A DNA stretch of 64,000 bases from Bradyrhizobium sp. (GTDB lineage Bacteria > Pseudomonadota > Alphaproteobacteria > Rhizobiales > Xanthobacteraceae). Location: the NCBI RefSeq assembly GCF_004799405.1, contig NZ_SSMW01000151.1, positions 62,001-126,000 on the forward strand. Direction: 5' to 3'. The translations under genes were made by a program, and so were the position numbers. Each line of letters starts with the position of its first letter. Position 1 is the stretch's first letter. The notes beneath the pieces are model-generated. The model searched no databases. It saw only the letters and a list, made by a program, of their open reading frames with translations, and was not told the origin of the DNA. This document shows, piece by piece, positions 17,548 to 26,187 of the stretch.

Positions 17548-18186
17548 ATGAAGATCGCAGTCATCGAAGCAGGAAATGTCGGCAGCGCGCTTGGAACTGG
17601 TTGGGCCAAGGCGGGTCACGGCATCATTTTCGGCGTGCGAGACGTGAACAAGCCAAACGTGAAAGCCCTGTGCGCGCAAATCGGCGCGACGGCCACGTCA
17701 CCGGCAGACGCGGCAAGACAAGGCGACGTGGTGATTCTGGCGTTGCCATGGGGTGTGGCCGAAAATGCCGTAAAAGCGCTCGGCGACCTCAAGGACAAGA
17801 TCGTCATCGACAGCATGAACCCGCTTGCAATGAAGGATGGCTCGCTTGGGCTCGAGCGTGGGTACACTACGTCGGGGGCGGAGACCGTTGCATCCTGGCT
17901 TCCCGGCGCGAAGGTGGTGAAGACGTTCAACCAGGTCGGCGCTGAAATGATGATGGCGGGGGCCAGTTTTGCAACCCGCCCGGTGATGTTCGTTGCCGGC
18001 GACGACGATAGCGCCAAATCGACGGTAACCCGGCTGGTAAGCGAACTTGGTTTTGAAGCGCTCGATGCGGGTGCGCTTAAACAGGCTCGCATCCTCGAGC
18101 CGTTTGCGATGGTTTGGATAAACCAGGCACTGTTTCGTGGCCTGGGACGGAATTGGGCATTCGGCGTGATACGGGCTCAAAAATAA
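17548..18186 (+). CDS. NADPH-dependent F420 reductase-like Rossmann oxidoreductase
   Basis: This 212-residue protein matches the family annotated as F420-dependent NADP reductase or NADPH-dependent F420 reductase. It has KIAVIEAGNVGSALGTGWAKAGH at the N-terminus, VVILALPWGVAENAV, IDSMNPL and VVKTFNQVGAEMM. The first glycine of the GxGNVG dinucleotide motif is replaced by Glu-Ala (IEAGNVG rather than IGTGNVG). Many bacteria with this family do not make F420, so the true cofactor and substrate are unclear. The gene seems monocistronic and ends about 55 bp before the cyclase gene. Confidence 0.8.
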   Translation: MKIAVIEAGNVGSALGTGWAKAGHGIIFGVRDVNKPNVKALCAQIGATATSPADAARQGDVVILALPWGVAENAVKALGDLKDKIVIDSMNPLAMKDGSLGLERGYTTSGAETVASWLPGAKVVKTFNQVGAEMMMAGASFATRPVMFVAGDDDSAKSTVTRLVSELGFEALDAGALKQARILEPFAMVWINQALFRGLGRNWAFGVIRAQK

Positions 18187-18271
18187 GCTGCTGGCTTTAT
18201 CAGGGGGACGGAGGTGGCTGGGCCGTACGGTTAGAACAGGATTGAGCGATGCGATCGGAGAGGTGCGGGCT

Positions 18272-19456
18272 GTGTTAAAGGTCACCGACGCGATTGAGGC
18301 GCATCCAGTCATTCGTTGGCTGATGACCGACGGGCGACGGCTAGTCGACCCGAGCGAATTCCTCGAAGCGTTTGCGCACGAGCTTCGCGCGGCAGGCGTC
18401 GACGTCTCGCGTATCACGACCGGCGTACCGATCCTGCATCCGCAGATTTTTTCGTTTAGTGGTCTGTGGCAGCACGGAAAGGGCACCACCGAGCGTCGAT
18501 ACCGTACTGAGCCGGATACCCCGGCAACACTCTTGAACAGCCCTATCGGGATCGCCTACCAGGGCCGTGGCCCGGTCCGCTGCGATCTCACCGCGCCCCC
18601 GCAAGACGGGGAATTCGTCATCCTTGCCGATCTGCGTCGTGAAGGCTTCACCGATTACATCGTGCACTCGATTCCGTTTGCCGACGGCAGCCACAAGGCG
18701 CTTTCGCTCGCCACCAGCCGTCGCGGTGGTTTCACTGCGGACGAGCTGGCGCTGTTCGAGGCCATGATCCCTGCGTTCGCATTCAATCTCGAAGTACAGG
18801 CGCTGCGCCGTACCGCGCGCACATTGCTGGATACCTATGTCGGACCGCAAGCTGGTGGCCGAGTGCTTGAAGGTCAGATCCAGCGCGGCACCGGTGAAAC
18901 CATCGGCGCGGTGATCTGGCTGTGCGACCTCGCAGGATTCACCGGCCTGTCCGAAACCCTTGAGCGCGATGTGCTGATCGACCTGCTCAACTGCTATTTC
19001 GGTCCGATGTGCAATGCCGTCACCGAGCAGGGCGGCGAAATCCTCAAATTCATCGGCGATGCGATGCTGGCTATTTTTCCGATAGGACACGATGCCGCAG
19101 CGACTTGCGGCGCGGCACTATCCGCCGCCGGGCGGGCGCAGGCGGCATTGATCGACGAGAACCTGCGCCGGAAACCGTCAGGCTTGCCGCGCATCGATTA
19201 CGGCCTGGCCCTGCATGTCGGCGATGTGATGTATGGCAACATCGGCAGCGACACCCGGCTCGATTTCACGGTGATTGGACCCGCCGTTAATCTCACGGCG
19301 CGTATCGAATCGATGTGCCGGCAACTCGGTTCGCCGCTCCTGCTTTCGTCGGATTTCGTGCGAGCCGCAGGTATTGTGGCCGAATCTCTTGGCAAGTTCT
19401 CGCTCAAAGGCGTCGGTGTTGAACAGGAACTCTTCGTTCCAGTCCGGATCGGTTGA
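18272..19456 (+). CDS. Class III adenylate/guanylate cyclase
   Basis: This protein would make cAMP or cGMP. The N-terminal 170 residues are a rhizobial-type sensory region without membrane segments (DGRRLVDPSEFLEAFAHEL, then ITTGVPILHPQ). The C-terminal class III catalytic domain has IWLCDLAGFTGLSE with the first metal Asp, LKFIGDAMLAIFP with the second, and DFTVIGPAVNLTARIE with the nucleotide-binding Asn/Arg pair. The start is unsure: the frame opens at a TTG at 18242, but the GTG at 18272 has GGAGAGG at normal spacing and is preferred. The Asp before FTVIGPAVN favours ATP as substrate. Confidence 0.88.
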   Translation: MLKVTDAIEAHPVIRWLMTDGRRLVDPSEFLEAFAHELRAAGVDVSRITTGVPILHPQIFSFSGLWQHGKGTTERRYRTEPDTPATLLNSPIGIAYQGRGPVRCDLTAPPQDGEFVILADLRREGFTDYIVHSIPFADGSHKALSLATSRRGGFTADELALFEAMIPAFAFNLEVQALRRTARTLLDTYVGPQAGGRVLEGQIQRGTGETIGAVIWLCDLAGFTGLSETLERDVLIDLLNCYFGPMCNAVTEQGGEILKFIGDAMLAIFPIGHDAAATCGAALSAAGRAQAALIDENLRRKPSGLPRIDYGLALHVGDVMYGNIGSDTRLDFTVIGPAVNLTARIESMCRQLGSPLLLSSDFVRAAGIVAESLGKFSLKGVGVEQELFVPVRIG

Positions 19457-19575
19457 CCTGCTGAAGAATAGGCATGCCGGCATGAAGGGGCTGCGGCTGA
19501 ATATAGCGCCCTCCCAGAAAACCAGGACGGCTAGAGCAAGATGGTTTTGGGTTGAATCGGTCTGGTCTTCGGTTC

Positions 19576-19598
19576 ACCTCTCCCCAGCGGGGAGAGGT
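19576..19598. repeat. Perfect hairpin, ACCTCTCCCC / GGGGAGAGGT
   Basis: Ten-base perfect arms around an AGC loop lie in the 190-bp gap between the convergent cyclase and GST genes. It resembles one arm of the CTCTCCCC repeat family seen at 9951 and 61011 and could also act as a bidirectional terminator. Confidence 0.55.
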
Positions 19599-19646
19599 AA
19601 AATTTCCATCGCGTCCCCGCTCAATCAAACCTCATCTCATCACGCT

Positions 19647-20297
19647 TTAGTTCGGCGTGGTCCGGCGCGGCGGGCCGGATGGCGGCATGGTGCGCACAAA
19701 GCTCGGCCGCGCCGCGTGCCGGTCGTAATAGGCGGCGAGACGACTGGCCGCGGCGAGCGCCTTGGCGCCTTCGGGAAATTGCCCAACCCGGTGCAGGATC
19801 GGCAACAGGTTGATGTCGGCGAAGGTGAACGCGTCGCCGACGAGATAGCCGGTGGCAGCGACGGCCTGGTCGAGAACTCCCAACTGCGCCTGCACCGCCG
19901 GCATCACGGCCTCGATCGCCTTGCGGTCAGGCTCGTCACCCGACAGCATCGGGACGATATAGGCGAAGATGTAAGTCCGGATCAGGGTGCGATCCATCAC
20001 GGTGTTGACCAGCGAGACCCATTGCTCGGTCAGCGCGGCGTGATGGGGATCGGCCGGAAAAACATGCGGAGCCGGAAAGACGCGATCGAGATAGGTGGCG
20101 ATGGCCTTGGATTCGAACAGCTCGACATCGCCATGGCGCAGCACCGGCATTTTACCGAAAGGATGAATGGCCTTCAGTTCCGGCGCGCCCAGCGGCTTCT
20201 CCGTCAGGACATACTCGATCCCCTTCTCCTCGCAGACCATGCACACGACGCGCGTGTAGGTCGAGCGCACCGAGCCGATGATCTCCGGTTTCGGCAT
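19647..20297 (-). CDS. Glutathione S-transferase
   Basis: This 216-residue protein has the thioredoxin-like GST N-terminal domain (PKPEIIGSVRSTYTRVVCMVCEEKGIEY, then the cis-Pro region KMPVLRHGDVELFESKAIATYLD). A helical C-terminal domain follows with FTFADINLLPILHR. It probably conjugates glutathione to small electrophiles or reduces peroxides. The substrate is not predictable. It is on the same strand as the upstream transporter operon, but 55 bp separate them. Confidence 0.92.
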   Translation of the reverse strand: MPKPEIIGSVRSTYTRVVCMVCEEKGIEYVLTEKPLGAPELKAIHPFGKMPVLRHGDVELFESKAIATYLDRVFPAPHVFPADPHHAALTEQWVSLVNTVMDRTLIRTYIFAYIVPMLSGDEPDRKAIEAVMPAVQAQLGVLDQAVAATGYLVGDAFTFADINLLPILHRVGQFPEGAKALAAASRLAAYYDRHAARPSFVRTMPPSGPPRRTTPN

Positions 20298-20352
20298 GGT
20301 TGTTCTCCGCGCGTTGCACCTTGGTCCGTTGTCGACCGGACAACGTGAATGG

Positions 20353-21054
20353 CTACTGCCGCAGCATGATCAGCGGATCTGCAGCGTCGGGCACCCGGCG
20401 CCATTGCGCGTTGTCGTCGGCCTCGAACTGCCAGACCTCGCCGCTGGCGGACATCAGCAACATCTGGCCGTGCTCGAGCCGCCATTGCGTCGGGGCGAAC
20501 GCTGCGATCGCGGGGTCGCATTTCGGCTTGAGGAAGACCTGGAAATTGTCCGCCGTCGCTTCGGTATTGGTCAGGGTCAGGCCGCAGATCGCCTGGCCGT
20601 TACCGCGAACCATCGCCCAGTCGCCGATCATCTGGTCCATCGATTTCGCCAGCGAGCGGGCGGCGGCGAGATTCTGCAGGATGTAGATGCCCTCGCCCTG
20701 TCTCAGCCCCTCGAAAATCCCGCTTTCGACTTCGGTAAAATCGATCACCGCCTGGCCCGCGGCGTCCTGCAGCCGCACGATATCGCCGAGCCCCTTGATG
20801 CTCCAGCCCGCGATATCCTTGGTGAAGGGCAGCGCCGCGGCGCAGCCGGGTTCAAGCTCAAGCTTCAACCCCTGCGGCGCCGAATCGTTTTTGAGCGTGA
20901 CCACGCAGGTCTTGCTGCGCTCGGTGGTCGAGAGCTCCCACTGGCCGATCATGTCCTTCCGCAAGGTCGAGGCATCCTGGGCCCGGGCTTGCGATCCGCA
21001 AGCGAGCGACGCCAGAAGCGTCGCAAGCGCGACAGCGAGGCGACGGCCGATCAT
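20353..21054 (-). CDS. Secreted AprI/Inh-type protease inhibitor-like protein, two domains
   Basis: AprI/Inh proteins are small periplasmic beta-barrels that inhibit secreted serralysin-type metalloproteases. This 233-residue protein has a signal peptide (cleavage near SQARA-QD). It then has two copies of the pattern G-x-W followed by a Cys, a beta-rich stretch and a second Cys: first from IGQWELSTTE to LEPGC (about 36-72), then from IGDWAMVRG to LKPKC (about 141-177). Family members usually have one domain. No metalloprotease is encoded nearby. Its ATG overlaps the stop of the hydroxyacid dehydrogenase gene by one base, so it is the last gene of that operon. Confidence 0.8.
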   Translation of the reverse strand: MIGRRLAVALATLLASLACGSQARAQDASTLRKDMIGQWELSTTERSKTCVVTLKNDSAPQGLKLELEPGCAAALPFTKDIAGWSIKGLGDIVRLQDAAGQAVIDFTEVESGIFEGLRQGEGIYILQNLAAARSLAKSMDQMIGDWAMVRGNGQAICGLTLTNTEATADNFQVFLKPKCDPAIAAFAPTQWRLEHGQMLLMSASGEVWQFEADDNAQWRRVPDAADPLIMLRQ

Positions 21055-22043
21055 CAGCGGCTCTTCACCGGGGTTTCCGCAACCGGCGTCAGCGGCGGCT
21101 TTCCGGCGAACCAGGCCTTGAGATTGTCGACCACGAGTTGGTCCATGGCGTTGCGGGTCACCACCGACCCGGAGCCGATATGCGGCAGCAGCACCACGTT
21201 CTGCATCGCGCGAAGTTCATCCGGCACCGTCGGCTCATTGGCGAACACATCGAGGCCCGCGGCCAAAATGGTCCCGGACTTCAGCGCCGCAATCAGCGCC
21301 GGCTCATCGACCACGGTGCCGCGCGCCACGTTGATGATGACGCCGCGCGGCCCCAGCGCCTTCATGACATCGGCGTTGATCATCTTGGTGGTCGAAGGTC
21401 CGCCGGGCAGGATGAGGATCAGCGTGTCGACCGCCTTCGCCATCTCGATCAAATCGGGATAATGCTTGTACGATACGCCGGGCGCCGGATTGCGCGTGTG
21501 GTAGACTACGGGAACGCGGGATGCATCGAGCCGGCGCGCGATGGCTTGGCCGATCCGGCCCATGCCGACCATCCCGACCTTGCGGTCGCGCAGCGAACCG
21601 ACGCTCAAGGGAAAATTCTGCGTCATCCAGAGGCCGGAGCGCAAGTAGCGGTCGGCCTTGACGAATTCGCGCAAGGTCGCGATCAGCAATCCCATCGCGA
21701 CATCGGCGACCTCTTCGGTCAGCACGTCCGGCGTGTTGGTGACGACGATATTGTGGTCGCGCGCATACGCCGCATCGACATGATCGTAGCCGACGCCGAA
21801 CGCGGCGACGATCTCGAGCTTCGGAAACCGCGCCAGCGTCTTGCTGTCGCCGCGCACGGTATTGTAGGTCACCGCGGCGCCGCGGATTTTCTCGGCGACC
21901 GCCGGCGTCAATCGCTCGAGATCGGCGGTGGTCTCAAAGGAATGCAGCACGAACTGGTCGGAAAACCCGTTCTCGACGATCGGCTTGGTCGGCCCGTAGA
22001 TCAGCAAGTCGATTTTCTCGGATGAAATAGTCGCCGCCACCAT
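21054..22043 (-). CDS. D-isomer-specific 2-hydroxyacid dehydrogenase (glyoxylate/hydroxypyruvate reductase-like)
   Basis: This 329-residue enzyme should interconvert a D-2-hydroxyacid and its 2-oxoacid with NAD(P)H. It has VGMVGMGRIGQAIARRL as the nucleotide-binding motif, then the dinucleotide-selecting loop YHTRNPAP, the catalytic Arg in VINVARGTVVDEPAL, the Glu in ANEPTVP and the His in LLPHIGSG. The loop begins with Tyr-His-Thr-Arg, so NADPH is likely. It is translationally coupled on both sides: it starts at the permease stop (one-base overlap) and ends on the start of the AprI/Inh gene. Confidence 0.92.
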   Translation of the reverse strand: MVAATISSEKIDLLIYGPTKPIVENGFSDQFVLHSFETTADLERLTPAVAEKIRGAAVTYNTVRGDSKTLARFPKLEIVAAFGVGYDHVDAAYARDHNIVVTNTPDVLTEEVADVAMGLLIATLREFVKADRYLRSGLWMTQNFPLSVGSLRDRKVGMVGMGRIGQAIARRLDASRVPVVYHTRNPAPGVSYKHYPDLIEMAKAVDTLILILPGGPSTTKMINADVMKALGPRGVIINVARGTVVDEPALIAALKSGTILAAGLDVFANEPTVPDELRAMQNVVLLPHIGSGSVVTRNAMDQLVVDNLKAWFAGKPPLTPVAETPVKSR

Positions 22044-22879
22044 CAGTTTTCCTTTCCAAGCGCACTCTCGTGCCAGCGCCGCAATACCAGATGCGAGGTT
22101 AGCGCCAGCAGCCCATAAATGACAATCCCGGCGGCGGACAGCAACAGCAGCGCGGCAAACATGCGGGGAATGTTAAGGCGATAGCCGGATTCCGCGATTC
22201 GATAGGCCAGGCCGGAACCCGCCCCGGCGGTGCCCGCCGCGATTTCGGCGACCACGGCGCCGATCAGCGACAGGCCGCCGGCGATCCGCAATCCGCCGAG
22301 GATGAACGGCAGCGCTGCCGGCAATTTCAGATACCGTAATGTCTGCAGCCGCGAGGCGCCATAGAGTTGAAACAATCCGGCCAGGTTGCGGTCCACCGAA
22401 TTCAGCCCGAGTGTGGTGTTGGACAGTACCGGGAAGAAGGCGACGATCCAGGCGCAGACGATGACGGCGGTCTCTTGCGGAAGGTAGATCAGCAATAGCG
22501 GCGCGATCGCAATGACAGGCGTGACCTGCAGGATCACGGCGTAGGGAAACAGCGAATATTCCAGCCATTTCGATTGATTGAACAGCAGCGCCAGCACGAT
22601 CCCGCCGACGGCTGCGGCCACAAAACCCTCGAGCGTGGTCAGCAAGGTGACCAGCAGCGATTTTGACAAAACCTGCCAATCGCCGATCAGCGTCTGCAAC
22701 ACCGCGCCCGGTCCCGGCAGAACGTAGGGCGGAATGTTGTTGATGCGCACCACCAGCGCCCACACCGCGATACCCGCCGCGAGCACGGCGATGGGAAGCA
22801 GAATTCGAACCAGGCGAACCGTGCGGCTCTCCGGCGAACCCGGCTCGGCGGCCAATGGCGGTGTTGGCAAGGCGTCCAT
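22043..22879 (-). CDS. NitT/TauT-type ABC transporter permease
   Basis: This inner-membrane subunit is 278 residues from the ATG at 22879, which overlaps the ATPase stop. It has six membrane segments after a short cytoplasmic N-terminus. The BPD_transp_1 EAA loop is recognisable (FQLYGASRLQTLRYLKLPAALPFILGGLRIAGGLSLIG, near residues 175-212). The VLPGPGAVLQTL opening is typical of permeases for nitrate, sulfonates and pyrimidines. The longer open frame upstream is in the ATPase gene and is not used. Confidence 0.9.
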   Translation of the reverse strand: MDALPTPPLAAEPGSPESRTVRLVRILLPIAVLAAGIAVWALVVRINNIPPYVLPGPGAVLQTLIGDWQVLSKSLLVTLLTTLEGFVAAAVGGIVLALLFNQSKWLEYSLFPYAVILQVTPVIAIAPLLLIYLPQETAVIVCAWIVAFFPVLSNTTLGLNSVDRNLAGLFQLYGASRLQTLRYLKLPAALPFILGGLRIAGGLSLIGAVVAEIAAGTAGAGSGLAYRIAESGYRLNIPRMFAALLLLSAAGIVIYGLLALTSHLVLRRWHESALGKEN

Positions 22880-23691
22880 CAGCCGGCGGCTCCGGAATAG
22901 GACGGCGCCAGCGCGCCGGAGACCGTGCGGCAGTAGCCGGCATAATCGGCCGAGGTTCGAAAATCCTCTCCCCGCGGCTCGGGGGCGGCGATGCGAAACT
23001 CGGCGCCGATCCGTCCGGGCCGCGACGTCATCACGATCACGCGCTGCGACAAGTACACCGACTCGAATACCGAATGGGTGACGAAGATGACGGTCTTGCG
23101 CAAATTGCGCCACAACGCCAGAAGATCGTTGTTGAGCCGGAAGCGGGTGATTTCATCGAGGGCCGCGAACGGCTCATCCATCAGCAGGATATCCGGATCG
23201 GTGACCAAGGCCCGCGCCAGCGAGACCCGCATCTTCATGCCGCCGGACAATTCGCGCGGATAGGCGTCGGCGAATTCGGCGAGGCCCACTTGCGTTAACG
23301 CCTCGCCGACGCGTGAGTTTGCTTCGGCGGCGGGCTGATGCGCAAGTTTCAGCGGCAGCCGGACGTTTTCGCGCACGCTCGCCCACGGCATCAGCGTCGG
23401 CTCCTGGAACACAAAGCCGATCGAATGCGTACCGCGCGCCTGATTGGCGCGGCGTGAAACGCGTACGGTGCCCGAGGTCGGTGCGTTCAGCCCCGCGATC
23501 AGCCGCAAGGCGGTCGACTTGCCGCATCCCGACGGCCCGAGCAGCGAGACGAACTCGCCTTTGTCGACGTCGAGATCCAGCGGCCCCAGCGCCGTCACGC
23601 CGCTGCCATAGACCTTGGTGACGCCGCGCAGGCTCACCGCGAGATCCGCCGTGCCGATTCCGGTTTCGGACAAGGTTTTGGGCTCGGCCAT
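22879..23691 (-). CDS. NitT/TauT-type ABC transporter ATPase
   Basis: This 270-residue ATPase has Walker A GPSGCGKST (about 52-60), a Q-loop in FVFQEPTLMPW, the signature LSGGMKMRVSLARAL, Walker B DILLMDEPFAALDEITR and the H-loop VTHSVFES, all in SsuB/TauB/ThiZ style. It starts 6 bp after the binding-protein stop, and its stop overlaps the permease start. It energises the importer formed with the two flanking gene products. Confidence 0.93.
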   Translation of the reverse strand: MAEPKTLSETGIGTADLAVSLRGVTKVYGSGVTALGPLDLDVDKGEFVSLLGPSGCGKSTALRLIAGLNAPTSGTVRVSRRANQARGTHSIGFVFQEPTLMPWASVRENVRLPLKLAHQPAAEANSRVGEALTQVGLAEFADAYPRELSGGMKMRVSLARALVTDPDILLMDEPFAALDEITRFRLNNDLLALWRNLRKTVIFVTHSVFESVYLSQRVIVMTSRPGRIGAEFRIAAPEPRGEDFRTSADYAGYCRTVSGALAPSYSGAAG

Positions 23692-23697
23692 CGCGCC

Positions 23698-24714
23698 CTA
23701 GTTCTTTGGCCGCAGGTTCAGGCCGACGCCCTTGTTGATAAACCGCAGCGTGTAGGCTTTCCGGAAGTCGATGTCGCGGCGCACGACGCCGGCCCGCACC
23801 ATCTTGTCGAAGAAGCTTGCGTAGCGTTCGTCGGTCATGGCGCCGATGCCGTCGCGCAGGGTATCGCCGGAATCGACAATTCCGTATTCCTTCATCTTGG
23901 CGATCGAGTAGACCAGCAACTCGTCGGTCATTTCCGGATTGAGTTTCTTGATCGTGGCGTTGGCGGCTGCGTTGTTGCCGTAGAGATAGTTGTACCAACC
24001 GACGATCGAGGCATCAACGAAGCGCTGAACCAGGTCCGGCTTGTTGTTGGTGAGGTCGCGGCGGGTTTCGATCACGGTCGAGTAGGCATTGAAGCCGTAA
24101 TCCGCCAGCAGAATGATGCCCGGCTTGAAGCCGGCGCTTTTCTCGACCGCGAACGGCTCCGAGGTGACATAGCCCTGCATCGCGCTTTGCTTGTCGACGA
24201 CAAACGGCTGCGCATTGAAGGTGTAGGGCCTGACCTTGTCCTCGCTGAAGCCATACTCGGACTTCAGCCACTGAAAGTAACTGGACATACCCTCCTTGGA
24301 GACGAACAGCGTCAGCGGCTTGAGGTCTTCGAGCCTCGCGACTTTCGATTCGGGATGGGTCAGGAAGACTTGCGGATCCTTCTGGAAGATGGCGGCCACC
24401 GTAACCAGCGGCACGTTGTTCGCCACCGCGTCGAACGATTGCAGCGTGTTCGCGCTCATGAAGAAATCGAGCTTGCCGGCGGTCAGCAGCATGCGGTTGT
24501 TGCTGTTCGGGCCGCCCGGCACGATGGTAACGTCGAGCCCGTAGCTCTTGTAGGTGCCGTCGGCCACGGCCTGGAAGAATCCGCCGTGCTCGGCCTCCGC
24601 GACCCAGTTGGTGCCGAACGAGACCTTGTCCAGCGTGGTCTGGGCTCCCGCCGAGGCGATGGCCATGACCACAAGGCCCGCCGTTAACGCTCGCAGCAAA
24701 AGAGCCGGGTTCAT
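23698..24714 (-). CDS. ABC transporter binding protein, ThiY/NMT1-like
   Basis: This periplasmic binding protein (338 residues from the ATG at 24714) has a signal peptide (cleavage near AGAQT). It is of the NMT1/ThiY type, shown by TLDKVSFGTNWVAEAEHGGFFQAVADGTYKSYGLDVTIVPGG and VFLTHPESKVARLEDLKPLTL. Relatives bind pyrimidines such as thiamin precursors, sulfonates or nitrate. The E-HGGFFQA opening fits the pyrimidine-binding ThiY branch best, but the ligand is not proven. An ATG at 24744 gives a poorer signal peptide and is not used. It is the first gene of a five-gene operon and diverges from a creatininase-family gene. Confidence 0.88.
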   Translation of the reverse strand: MNPALLLRALTAGLVVMAIASAGAQTTLDKVSFGTNWVAEAEHGGFFQAVADGTYKSYGLDVTIVPGGPNSNNRMLLTAGKLDFFMSANTLQSFDAVANNVPLVTVAAIFQKDPQVFLTHPESKVARLEDLKPLTLFVSKEGMSSYFQWLKSEYGFSEDKVRPYTFNAQPFVVDKQSAMQGYVTSEPFAVEKSAGFKPGIILLADYGFNAYSTVIETRRDLTNNKPDLVQRFVDASIVGWYNYLYGNNAAANATIKKLNPEMTDELLVYSIAKMKEYGIVDSGDTLRDGIGAMTDERYASFFDKMVRAGVVRRDIDFRKAYTLRFINKGVGLNLRPKN

Positions 24715-24839
24715 GGTTGGACTCCGTCGATCGTTCTGGCCCATGATGGGAGGCGATATGGCCGGCTAAGGGCATCAATGCCCGCACCGGGACCGAATAC
24801 AGATACAATGCAAATCCGTCCAAAGAAACGTTTGGCTCG

Positions 24840-25655
24840 ATGACTTCCCTGCTTCCGCCCCGCGACTGGACCGACATCCACTGGCCTGACCTCGCCGCAT
24901 CGGGGCCGTCGCGATGGATTGCGGTATTGCCGCTGGCGGCGACCGAACAGCACGGTCCGCATTTGCCTCTCGGCACCGACGTCATGATCGCGCAGGCCTA
25001 TCTGGCGCGGGTGCGCGAGCTTCTGCCGGAAAACATTCCGGTGACATTCCTTCCGCTCCAGCCGGTCGGAATTTCCACCGAGCATATCGGCTATCCCGGC
25101 ACGCTGACGCTGCCGACCGAAACAGCGCTGCGGACATGGATGGCGCTCGGTGAAAGCGTGGCGCGCGCCGGCGTCAAAAAGCTGGTGATGGTCACAAGCC
25201 ACGGCGGCAACAGCGCGGCCATGACCCTTGTGGCGCAGGATTTGCGCGCGCAACACCGGCTTCTCGTCGTCACCACCGGATGGTCGCGCCTCAGTGCTGC
25301 GGAGGAATTGTTTTCCGCCGAAGAACTGCGCCATGGCATTCATGGCGGCGCGGCCGAAACCTCGATCATGCTGGCCCGCTACCAGCAGCATGTCCGTCAT
25401 GAGGCGGTTGCCGATTTTCGTCCCGCCAGCATGGCGATGGAAAAAGATTACCGCCGGCTTTCGGCGCATCGGCCGGCGCCGTTCGCGTGGCAGGCCCAGG
25501 ACCTTCATGCCAGCGGCGCGGCCGGCGACGCGACGCAGGCCTCCGCGGAGAAAGGCCAGCGCCTGCTCGATCACGGCGCGGCGGCGTTCTGCGAGTTGCT
25601 TGCGGACATTGATCAATTCGATCCGGCTACGCTCGCCGACGGACCGGGGATTTGA
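24840..25655 (+). CDS. Creatininase-family amidohydrolase
   Basis: This 271-residue enzyme belongs to the creatininase fold, whose members hydrolyse cyclic or linear amides (creatininase, FAPy deformylase, riboflavin-pathway amidohydrolases). The metal ligands are visible: EQHGPHLPLGTD (Glu36, His38, Asp47), SHGGNS (His121) and HGGAAETS (Glu173). It faces the divergent ThiY-like transporter operon across about 125 bp, so the substrate may be a formylated or cyclic amide brought in by that importer. That link is inference from position only. Confidence 0.88.
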   Translation: MTSLLPPRDWTDIHWPDLAASGPSRWIAVLPLAATEQHGPHLPLGTDVMIAQAYLARVRELLPENIPVTFLPLQPVGISTEHIGYPGTLTLPTETALRTWMALGESVARAGVKKLVMVTSHGGNSAAMTLVAQDLRAQHRLLVVTTGWSRLSAAEELFSAEELRHGIHGGAAETSIMLARYQQHVRHEAVADFRPASMAMEKDYRRLSAHRPAPFAWQAQDLHASGAAGDATQASAEKGQRLLDHGAAAFCELLADIDQFDPATLADGPGI

Positions 25656-25801
25656 CGGCTCTTCTCGTAACTATATGGAATAGTTGCGAAATTATCATTA
25701 CCCGGAATTAATAGAGGCGATTCGAACCGGATTCCAGGAGGCTTCGTCCAACTGGCACGCGGACCACAACGGACCCGCTGCAAAACAGGATGGAGTTTCC
25801 C

Positions 25802-26062
25802 ATGTCGATCAAAACCAGAATTGCCGCTCTCGCTCTCGCGACGCTCGCCGTCACCGCTTCCATCGCATCAACCACCCCGGCGGAAGCCAAGGGTTTCGGC
25901 CTCGGCTGGGGCATCGGAGCCGGCCTGGTCGGCGCCGCCGTGGTCAGCAGCGCGATCGCCGCCAACGATGGCTACTACTATGACGGCTATCGCCGCTGCG
26001 GCTGGGTTCGGCAGTTCGATGCCTACGGCAACTACCTCGGCCGCGTTCGCACCTGCTACTGA
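25802..26062 (+). CDS. Small secreted glycine-rich protein, unknown function
   Basis: This 86-residue protein has a clear signal peptide (SIKTRIAALALATLAVTASIAS, cleavage near PAEA-KG). The mature part is short, with a glycine- and alanine-rich hydrophobic stretch (FGLGWGIGAGLVGAAVVSSAIA). The tail is rich in Tyr and Arg, with two cysteines (RRCGWVRQFDAYGNYLGRVRTCY) that could form a disulfide. Small proteins of this build are common in rhizobia and have no assigned function. GGAG precedes the ATG at 25802, so the in-frame ATG at 25790 is less likely. The terminator at 26188-26226 follows. Confidence 0.75.
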   Translation: MSIKTRIAALALATLAVTASIASTTPAEAKGFGLGWGIGAGLVGAAVVSSAIAANDGYYYDGYRRCGWVRQFDAYGNYLGRVRTCY

Positions 26063-26111
26063 TCGGCTGATGCATTTTCGCCTTGCGCGCTTTCTTCACG
26101 CGCGCCGGCAC

Positions 26112-26132
26112 CCACTTCGCTCGAAAACGCTC
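26112..26132 (-). repeat. Short copy of a rhizobial dispersed repeat, inverted
   Basis: These 21 bases are the exact reverse complement of 28637-28657. The two copies lie on either side of the outer-membrane barrel gene. Only this short core is shared on the left, whereas the right copy continues into a longer hairpin. Confidence 0.8.
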
Positions 26133-26187
26133 TCTTCGTGGATCCTGCGTCCGGCACGGGCGCCTCATCCACCCCCGTGCCGCACCC

